Of a stretch of 64,000 nt of DNA, positions 56,081 to 64,000 are shown piece by piece. A program made the position numbers and the translations under genes. Each line of letters opens with the position of its first letter. Within the stretch, counting starts at the first letter, position 1. Location: the NCBI GenBank assembly GCA_036345935.2, contig JADWOT020000001.1:20005098-20069097 (forward strand), read 5' to 3'. The notes beneath the pieces are model-generated. The model was given only the letters and a program-made list of their open reading frames with translations, did no database searches and was not told the origin of the DNA. The stretch is from Taenia hydatigena. Taxonomy: Eukaryota; Platyhelminthes; Cestoda; Cyclophyllidea; Taeniidae.

Positions 56081-58282
56081 GAAACGCTAGTGTTTTCGTG
56101 CATCTACACAACTTTCTTTACTGATATTATACCATGTCACTATACTGACACCTGATTTGTTGCCCTTTGAAATCACCCATCACAATTCATTCCATCCACT
56201 TTGATGGCAATAGCATTTGGGGTGACATGACTAGTTTGATTTCTTTTTGGGTAGAGGTAACCGCAGTTAAAATAACGATATATAACCACAAATGTTAAGG
56301 CACTCGTCGTGGAATGTCCTTCACTCTCAGCGTTCAGTCTTCATTCCTTTAAGTGCAAGACTGTCACAAGTAGAGCGCCACGATCGTTTTGATTTGCCCT
56401 GACTCAACGACTTGATTTCATTCGCACTACAATAATCGCCACGCAGCATTGACCGTAGATGATTTCAATGAAGTTAATTTTAAAATATCTTACTCATTCT
56501 ATTTAAGTAAACAAACAAGTTAAGTTATCCACAACTCACACCATCGGTTGGAAGGAAAGTTTAACCTAATATATTCGAGTCACTCTGTGTTCGCTTTACC
56601 ATGCACACATGGCACTTATCAAAGTGAGCCAAGTTATGAGTGCCGTTTGCACCAAATTATGTACCGGACGAAACGAGTGAGTTACAGGCCAAGATGGGAG
56701 TCATGGAGTGGCCTTCATCATAGCCAAGCGAATTATCCCCATTTCCAAGTATAGACTTGCGGTGATAAGGCAAGCGGCACCAGTGGACAAACCAATCAAG
56801 CAGTGGAGAAACTCTAGAAAAGTGCCTATCCAAATTCTAGCAAGACATGCACAAAGCGGTTGCGCTTACATTGCTACTTGATGCAAGAAATGAAATAATC
56901 AGAGTGCGCGAATGAACGACTTTATGGGTCTCATTAATGCGTGCAATCCAACAAGTGATTGCAGCATTTGAAACTGATGGAGTACAAATGTGGCCACATA
57001 AATTGGCCTTTGGTTTGGAGGATCTCATGCTCCACTGTGATTGTCATCATATCCATTTATTAGTAATAATCTGTTGTTCCCTTGACAACGTAGAAAATAT
57101 CACATCAGTGACGCTTGACATTAAAAGTCCCAAGTGTAAAACGAGTCACACGAACCAAAGCATTTTCAGCTGTCGGCATTGGCTTGACTACCAATAACCA
57201 AAGAGCCTCCAAGTCAGCTTTCATTGATTAAGCAGAGGTAAAGAGGAGCCTTCTATTTAACTAGGACGGATAGCTCTATACTCAAAAATAAGAAGCTCCG
57301 AGGCAATGAATTCACACAGCGTGTTCACGAGTAGAATGCATTTATCATCATCCAGTGTGAACTGGCGTAGGCAGCACTTTCAGTGTGTGCAAGCGTATTC
57401 TCTCAAGCGACAGTGCGATTAGACACCCAAGTGACAGGCACCTTCATGACTTATCCGCTTGCATTGATTTGAGCTCTACAAATAGTTGATGGAGCGTTTG
57501 AGGTGTGCTTTTATCTCGTGGCATTTGGCAGCCAATCATCGCACCCTCCACCTCACTTCATTCATCATTCTGTATTCTACGGAGGCGACACAAATCAGGT
57601 CTTCTTCACGATGCACACAAGCCGAGAGCGCATCAGTTGAGGCAATCGGTGGGCTGGAACCAGACACAAATATGGGTAGGATTTTCGTATAATGTAGTTG
57701 AATTTTGCCAAAAACTTGCCTAAAATAAGAAGATAAAATGTGTTATCAAAACACTAATGATATGAAACCCGAAATTTGTCCGAGGGATGCATTCCAACTC
57801 ACCTAATGCTTCCATACGATCAAGCCTCGCCCCGGTGACCATTGAATGCGAGTGCACTGGAATCTGCGCGGAGACGTGATGAGCACAGACTCGTGCCAAT
57901 CAACTCCATGTGCCAAAATGACTGCATGACATCAGAATGGCAAACTACTCAAGGTGGATTCCCCAAAGGCATCGTGCACCTCCGTAGCGACGACAAGAGA
58001 GGATTCATGTGGCATTGCTTGATGCATTCTGTGAGCTCTCGAGAATGCTCGAAGCCAAAGTATGTTCTCCCAAGAAGGCATTAATCCAGCACTGTTGCAT
58101 CTTGAGTGGATTATAGGCTTCAACATGATAATACCGCAGATGTGTGTGTGCGTGTGTGTCCACGTGAGTGTGTGTGACTTCAAAGTGAGACTACCTACTA
58201 AACTACACCGCTGAAATGAAAATGCGTTTCATGCGATTGGAGCAGCTAAACCGTGGAGTGAACAACACACAACACACATAAA

Positions 58283-58752
58283 TGCGTCCGACAGCCAAAT
58301 GCCACGAGCGCTGCCTGCATCCCAATGCAATCACACACAGCTTTCTCAATCAGGATGGATAAAGTACAGGAGAATGGATGCATGAGTGGCGCCATGTGAG
58401 TGAAGCGTTTAAATGCTGTTTGCGGCAAACCATGAATGGGACAAAATGAGTGAGTTGCAGATCATGATGGGAGTCAATTGTCCCCATTGCCAAGTATAGA
58501 CACCCACACACCTCCGCATCTCGCACTGCCATGAAGCGAATGACCCATAAACAACGTAAAGAATAGAACAACCGCTTAGCTCCTGGGATGAAGGGAATAG
58601 GAATGAATTTACACTTTGATTAGTAGACATTGAAGTAGCACAGGTGCATTCAGCAGCCACTTGCCATGAGCGCTGTCCGCATCTCAATGCAATCAGGTGC
58701 AGCTATTTCATGCAGGATGGATGAATGCTTCCACACACGTGAATCGTTTGGA
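58283..58752 (+). repeat. Pair of degenerate direct repeats
   Basis: 58290-58410 and 58648-58752 share CAGCCA, GAGCGCTG, CATC..CAATGCAATCA and AGGATGGAT in the same order. A related piece (GATGGGAGTCA then CCCCATT.CCAAGTATAGAC) links 56690-56755 with 58465-58502. Confidence 0.5.
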
Positions 58753-59085
58753 GAAAGATTCACGCCCCCTACTTTATCTACTGTGCTCTTCTGCATCATC
58801 GCCATTCGACCATCATTTGTGACGTCTCTGGTTAATTGGGACTCATTCTTTGCTGATGGGATTCGCTTTGAAGCTGTGATTACAAATGGGATCAGTGAAC
58901 TCCAATATGCTCCACTCGTATCATCGCAGGCGATTTTGCCAGTGAACTTGATCTTATCGTCGGCCAGCAGCTACGCTTCCACCCCACATCCACTTCTGCT
59001 TACTTTTCAGTCTTGGCTGATGAATGTCTCATTCCCAACAACTACGGTGGACACAACCTTTCTTCCCTTCTCTCTACGCTCATAA
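58666..59085 (+). CDS. 139-codon ORF, unknown
   Basis: ATG at 58666 (MSAVRISMQSGAAISC) to TAA at 59085. Middle and C-terminal parts (WDSFFADGIRFEAVITNG, VSFPTTTVDTTFLPF) look protein-like, but the first 30 codons lie in the degenerate repeat described at 58648-58752. No family or splice context identified. Confidence 0.25.
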   Translation: MSAVRISMQSGAAISCRMDECFHTRESFGERFTPPTLSTVLFCIIAIRPSFVTSLVNWDSFFADGIRFEAVITNGISELQYAPLVSSQAILPVNLILSSASSYASTPHPLLLTFQSWLMNVSFPTTTVDTTFLPFSLRS

Positions 59086-59515
59086 ACTGCACCGTGGCGA
59101 CCGTATTCCTTTGGCCAAAATGAGTCTTTGACTTGTGGCGTTAAAAGGCAAGCCTATTCGAAGATCTGAATTTTGCAATTCACGTCTATCCTAGGCAATC
59201 CTTGACAAGTACTCAGTGATTTTGCTACCCAAAGCCTTGTCAATGATTGCAGTCCTTAAGGTTATCACTGAATCGGATGATTGGCGACTGCCTTTCTTCT
59301 TCGCCTCCCCAGCTTCGTAAAGAGGTCAACAAGGAGACATAGGAAAGGCTGGGAATTTCACTTGCAGCATTTGGCGGCAATCCTGCATTAATAATAATCC
59401 TTATTCTATCTGCTCATCACATTCCCCACCATCTGCGCCCTCATTGACGCATTGAGACTGACAAGTCCAGCATTCGGCCAGTTGGCATCCCCCAATTCAT
59501 GCACCAAAGTTCACG

Positions 59516-59536
59516 CACACACACACACACACACAC
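59516..59536 (+). repeat. (CA)n microsatellite
   Basis: About ten CA units. Sequence from 59100 to 60130 otherwise shows no gene. Confidence 0.85.
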
Positions 59537-60137
59537 CTCCGGCATTCTTCAACATCATTCCGCCGATGCCGACCGAATGATCAATGGAGAGACAATTGTA
59601 GTGTTTCATCGTTCACAATTTGTCAAAAGTGCAACAAGTACTGTGAAAGAAAAAAACAAGCGAAATTCGAGGATAAAATAGGAATCTGCTGGTTGAATGG
59701 AATCCTCAAGGAGTGGATGCATCTACCGCTGATTCATTGCAATTCCTTATCCTCGTGGTCTGCACAGACTGCTCAGTAGACCGGTCTCGCCTGAAAATGC
59801 AAAATGGAACCAATGATGGGAGAATGATGGCATGTGGCATCATCAAGAGACGTGGCTCCTGCAGATCGCTGCAGAAGTGCCCAGTTAGGCCAACCGCTAA
59901 ACTGCATCAGCAATGACGCCTCACAAGGAGACTGCAGCCAGTACACGTGAGGCATCATTTCAATGCATCAACCGAAACGGTGCATTGTCTTGCATCACCT
60001 CCTTCCTCTTCCTTGCACAACAATGCATCACATTGCATTGCACCCATAGAGCTGCGAAAGCAACACCACTTCCACTGCTACAGGCAGGCACTGGTCTTGT
60101 ATTACTGCATCCCATCCCCTCAATAACGCCAATTCTG

Positions 60138-60184
60138 TACTTCCTTCCCTTCTTCCTTCCTTCATTCCTTCCTTCCTTCCTCCC
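60138..60184 (+). repeat. CTTC-rich microsatellite
   Basis: Imperfect run of TTCC/CTTC units. Confidence 0.8.
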
Positions 60185-60368
60185 ACTTTAAGTGGCGAGT
60201 CAGACCACTTACTTCCGCCTCAACTGGCCACTCACCATGGCGCACAGCCATGCAGGCCATTTCCACGGCGACAATGTCAATTCTTTCATTGGGCGCACAA
60301 CACAGACCACACATCCTACGACTTCCAACTGCATTCGGTTACCAGGCTGAAAATGAATGACTGGATGC

Positions 60369-60424
60369 ATGGATGGATGGATGGATGGATGGATGGATGG
60401 ATGGATGGATGGATGGATGGATGG
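60369..60424 (+). repeat. (ATGG)14 microsatellite
   Basis: Fourteen perfect ATGG units, the longest perfect simple repeat in the window. Confidence 0.95.
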
Positions 60425-60899
60425 GGAGCAGAACTTGTAAGGCGCGAGAAGCATTGCTTATCAGGTTTGGTTGGATGGACGAATGTGGGCAGAACGGAGC
60501 AACTTCGTTTATTCGCATGTCTGCCTAATATCGCGCATCATTGACTTCATCATTGCATGCAGCAATGTGACCTGACAAACACTCACAGGATCGGCAAATT
60601 CAGTTTCACAAAGCATTTGCTCATCTTAGAACTTGACCCCTTCACCACACGAAGCGCGATGTCCTGCTGAATACTGCATAGCTCTTGTCACAGCAAAGGA
60701 GGAATAATAAGGCAACTCTTTCCACCGTTGCTTCATGGTGTATGAGAAAGCACCAAAGGGTAAGAGTCAGGAGCAATTGCAAAAGGAACCTCTTGGCAAA
60801 GAGAGGTGAAATCATCCCTCCATTCTGTAGTGGCATCACACGTCAATGTGAGACGCGACCTCAATTACTTTTGAGAACGTGAATTGTATAGTTGACTCA

Positions 60900-61345
60900 A
60901 CTTTTATTTATGACTCGAGCTCTTCCACTCATTTATTCGTCTCTTCCCCTTACAATCGCTCTGCATTCATTTTCTGCAATCCGTTCCTGTTGTTACATAA
61001 CTTACTTCACAAAACTCTTGCTTCGCTTGGTAATACAAAAAAGAATTGTCACGTGATGCATCTTTTTAAAGAATTAAAGTCAACAGAATTTCACGATTCT
61101 AAATATTGTCAATGTTTAGACAAATTACATGAAGGTAGGAAGCGGCTACTGCAAAGGAAATCGCAGCTGAACAAGTCCAAACACCATGAAATTCACAGAA
61201 CAAGCCTAACTCAGTGCTCCACTGAAAACAGATGTGCTACAGGCAGATAATTTGCAAGGTATAGCAAGGTTTTAGGATCTGAGCATTTATCGCAAAACAT
61301 GCAGGTTTGACATTGTCATCCAATGCATCAAAAGCATGTCAACGG
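60900..61345 (+). repeat. Low-copy repeat with partial copies at 61550 and 63700
   Basis: 61150-61345 resembles 61550-61720 (AGCTGAACAAGTC.AA, ATGTGC.A, TTTATC.CAAAA.ATGC). 61010-61250 resembles 63755-64000. The plus frame at 61056-61250 (MHLFKELKSTEFHDSKYC) is open here only. The third copy is cut by the window end. Confidence 0.45.
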
Positions 61346-61348
61346 TTG

Positions 61349-61576
61349 CTAAGTTTCGAGGAGTCCGAATGCGTAAACAATCATTTTCACAAAATTTACC
61401 CCGTTATTCCGCATCCTCACGTCAGTCCTCATGGCGTTTTCAAATCCTCCAGGTTCTTTAAGATAGTTGTCTTCTAAATGAACAATGGCATAGATCGGCA
61501 GAGATAAAAAGTGCAGCGCGACAAGCATAATGGAAGTGAGAGGAAGCAGCCACAGAGAGAAATTACAGTTGAACAA
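61349..61576 (-). CDS. Possible membrane-protein exon, minus strand
   Basis: Open frame without an ATG near its start, reading LPLTSIMLVALHFLSLPIYA (a likely membrane segment), then HLEDNYLKEPGGFENAM, and ending MIVYAFGLLET and a stop at 61349. Possible terminal exon. No family recognised, and part of the upstream sequence is repeated. Confidence 0.25.
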   Translation of the reverse strand: MFNCNFSLWLLPLTSIMLVALHFLSLPIYAIVHLEDNYLKEPGGFENAMRTDVRMRNNGVNFVKMIVYAFGLLET

Positions 61577-62810
61577 GTCTAAGTGCCCTGAGATTTGCAG
61601 GCAATGCCTTCTTCAATGTTGCAGTAAAAACAAACGTGTGGCGAGCAAAATCTGCGAGCTATGGCCAGTTTAGATTTAAGTATTTATCACAAAATGCGCC
61701 AGTTTGCCATTGGCATGTGGTGAAACGAAAACGTGTCGGTGACTATTAACTTTTAAAGGACTTGCATGCATGAATAGTTGCTTTAAAAATCTTACTTTAT
61801 CAGTCACAATGTTAGCACTCCTGAGGGTGTCTTCCAGATTACCCAAATTTTCCTATTTCTGCCGCATGTAAATCGCTTCCCATTGCGCAGGTGATGTCTT
61901 TCAACACTCCGATACTGCCAACTACTCCGACGTCGCAATACAAGTGCATGGCGGAGAAGTTCGGCTCCTTCATCTCTCCTAATTCGCAGCACTAACTGAG
62001 TGAGGCTACTGCTATTACAAAATCCTGAATAAAATCGTGAGGTTATTCCCTCAACTCATGGAAAGAGTCTTAAGGAAATGCATTTGTAAAGCCCTATCAA
62101 AACTGCGCGAACACTTCGCCGACTCGCATGGAATAATCGAAAGCATTCAATGTACATACGCACTGCCATTCAACAGTGAGGTGTGACAGCCATGTGAGCC
62201 GTGTCTTCAATCAACTCGTCTTCACTCTCTCTCACTTCCACTGCTACTCCGATTGATGAAGGAAAGACTTTTCTCCAACCGAACGCACTCTGATTGGCCT
62301 ACACATACGGTGAGCCCAAGACACATAGGAATTCGCTATCTTCACCTGCGTACAATGGCCCCACTTACAGCTTACACACTCTGCTATGGCACTTTTGCTT
62401 TCAGCTTTCGGTAAATGCGATGACCCACTCACCTTTTACTTTGTACCAAATAACACTCAGTTACCTGTAGGCGGGTTAATGCCTGAGTAGCTTTTCCTCA
62501 TTTCGCCCTTTTCCCAAGTTGATTTCCTGATTCGCTTCCACGTTGGAGATTTGTTGCATGATTATCTAATTAGCTTCCCTTTTTTGCATTTCGCCTATTG
62601 TTAAACTTTTATCATAAATATTACCTAATCATTCTGCACATTAGTGATACAGATGATTAACACACCGAATTCTTTAATTTAAAAGAAAATAGGAATACAA
62701 CGGTGTTCTGAATTGTTACACCCTAATATTTGCTGGCATAACCGACCGCTTTGCATCTGCACAAATTTGCACGTCGTACAACCTAATCCATCCATCGCAC
62801 TGAGCACCAG

Positions 62811-62996
62811 GTGGCGCCTAATACTGCCAAGCTCTTCTCACTGCAACCCGAAGGTCCTAAGCTGACAGCTGCCACCAACCCACTCACTATTACAGGCAAG
62901 TCGTCTAAAGCAACTGCACACGGCATCTTCTCTCCAAATGCCCTAACTTCCACCACTTTGTGCAAAGCGAATTACCTCAAGCTATGTGTGATGTAA
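62811..62996 (+). CDS. Possible exon of unknown gene
   Basis: After CACTGAGCACCAG the frame reads VAPNTAKLFSLQPEGPKL and later TGKSSKATAHGIFSPNAL. It is rich in Ala, Thr, Ser and Lys. It could belong with the exon at 63276, but the phases of the obvious splice sites do not match, so the link is unproven. Confidence 0.2.
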   Translation: MAPNTAKLFSLQPEGPKLTAATNPLTITGKSSKATAHGIFSPNALTSTTLCKANYLKLCVM

Positions 62997-63275
62997 CTCC
63001 TTTTAGCAGTTGAACCACACACTTACGCATGGCATGCCTAAATTCACTCGCGAAATTGTCAATTGTCAAGTTGAATTGGCATTGTGAAGGGTTTTTTGCC
63101 GCAGTAAACCTAGGCCTTTTCTTATCTCTTCTACATCCTTATCGACCTACACACATGTGCAGTTCGATTGCTGCATGCATTCACCTCTAACCAATGTGCA
63201 AAACTTTCTTCTCCACCCTTATGCTCTCACCCACGGCTTACTTAACATCGTGTCACAACACCGAGGGTCATCGAA

Positions 63276-63524
63276 GTGTCCCTATCTCTGGCGAAGGTGA
63301 AGGTATTTGCCGACAAAGTAATGTATGCTGCATACGCAGACACTACACGGTACATTTTAGCCTTCTCCTGTCTGAATGCTTCATGCATGCTACCTGGAGT
63401 AATTTTCCCTCAGGTACTCCATGCTCTGGTGCCACCTAGTTTCGCCTCACTCGCCTTAACTCTCTTCCTTCTCCTTAACTTCTGTGCTGCTGTTAAGTGG
63501 CACAAAGGCAAGCGACTACGCTAA
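63276..63524 (+). CDS. Probable terminal exon, two membrane segments
   Basis: Open frame with no ATG at its start, reading VKVFADKVMYAAYADTTR. Two hydrophobic segments follow (ILAFSCLNASCMLPGVIF and FASLALTLFLLLNFCAAV) and a basic end KWHKGKRLR before the stop at 63524. AATAAA at 63626-63631 lies about 100 bp downstream. Likely the last exon of a small multi-pass membrane protein. Family unknown. Confidence 0.35.
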   Translation: MSLSLAKVKVFADKVMYAAYADTTRYILAFSCLNASCMLPGVIFPQVLHALVPPSFASLALTLFLLLNFCAAVKWHKGKRLR

Positions 63525-63625
63525 GCTGCCTGCGCATCACAAGTAATCGACAACACTGTAGCCTCGGTGAAGTGCTGTCCAGACTGCACATTCTCATATC
63601 CTACTTGCTTAAACAAAACTGCCCA

Positions 63626-63631
63626 ATAAAG
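63626..63631 (+). terminator. Polyadenylation signal AATAAA
   Basis: AATAAA about 100 bp after the stop at 63524. A second AATAAA follows about 35 bp later. Confidence 0.35.
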
Positions 63632-64000
63632 GACACCTCATGTTAATCATGCAGTGACTTTGAATAAACTTCTAATCTCTGATCTGAGCTCTCTAAGTCA
63701 TTTCGTGGTCTCTTTCCTCTTCTTCTTGCTACTGCCTAATTCACTGTATACAAATCGGGCTTCCTTTGGCAATACAACAAAAAGCTTACGAAAGAGATCG
63801 AGCAAACGTAAAATTGTCCTCGGGTAATACGCCTTTTCGAAAGAATTAAAGGCCACAGCTACCATGAAATTTGACTTCGATGCAGCATTTCACCATTTTA
63901 AAGGAGGACCTGCCACAAAAGAAATTTCAGCCAAACCAGTCTAAACAGGAAATGCCTAATTCGGTATCCTAGTGAAAGGCAGATGCGCTACAAGCAGACA

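Noticed and set aside
1..64000. CRISPR arrays, operons, bacterial promoters or rRNA genes
   Set aside because: Nothing of the kind was seen. Repeats are long and dispersed, and the gene structure is eukaryotic.

Overview
This is eukaryotic genomic DNA. It has interrupted reading frames, plausible GT..AG introns (one of only 37 bp), AATAAA signals, microsatellites and a dense mosaic of diverged repeats. Three relics of the same Ty3/gypsy-like Gag, very short introns and an array of symmetric micro-exons fit a parasitic flatworm, probably a tapeworm. That placement is an inference; no slow-evolving marker gene is present. No operons, ribosome binding sites or CRISPR arrays were seen.

Layout. 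1-2183: a composite element with about 0.25-0.3 kb terminal inverted repeats around a truncated histone-like ORF. 2960-4290: a gag-protease retrotransposon relic. 4400-6178 (minus): at least nine evenly spaced micro-exons of 42-60 nt, all multiples of 3 and all read in phase 1. 6290-22700: three copies of a gene-like block ('B') and copies of an adjoining block ('S'), with a second composite element copy and a 5.96 kb foldback structure (10297-16252) embedded among them. The foldback has 2.14 kb inverted arms and a 1.67 kb spacer carrying another gag relic. An intact 472-codon ORF runs out of its right arm. 23340-30780 is mostly low-copy sequence with a third gag relic, terminal-exon candidates and a tRNA-like sequence. 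30795-35542 is duplicated at 47543-53501, part inverted and part direct. 37200-45760 holds a second copy of the foldback with its own 469-codon ORF. 45926-47018 and 53502-54594 are equal-length inverted repeats around the second duplication. 54600-64000 is mostly low-copy sequence with microsatellites, short degenerate repeats and a few isolated exon-like ORFs.

How the parts relate. The window is best read as a recombination-prone cluster of an amplifying gene family (S, B and the histone-like ORF) that has been inverted, tandemly duplicated and invaded by retrotransposons. The candidates most likely to be functional are the micro-exon gene, the two long basic ORFs with an H2A-like region, the best-preserved B copy at 20564-21179, and the multi-exon gene inside the 3.9 kb duplication. 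Repeat boundaries were read by eye and may be off by several bases. All functional names are tentative.
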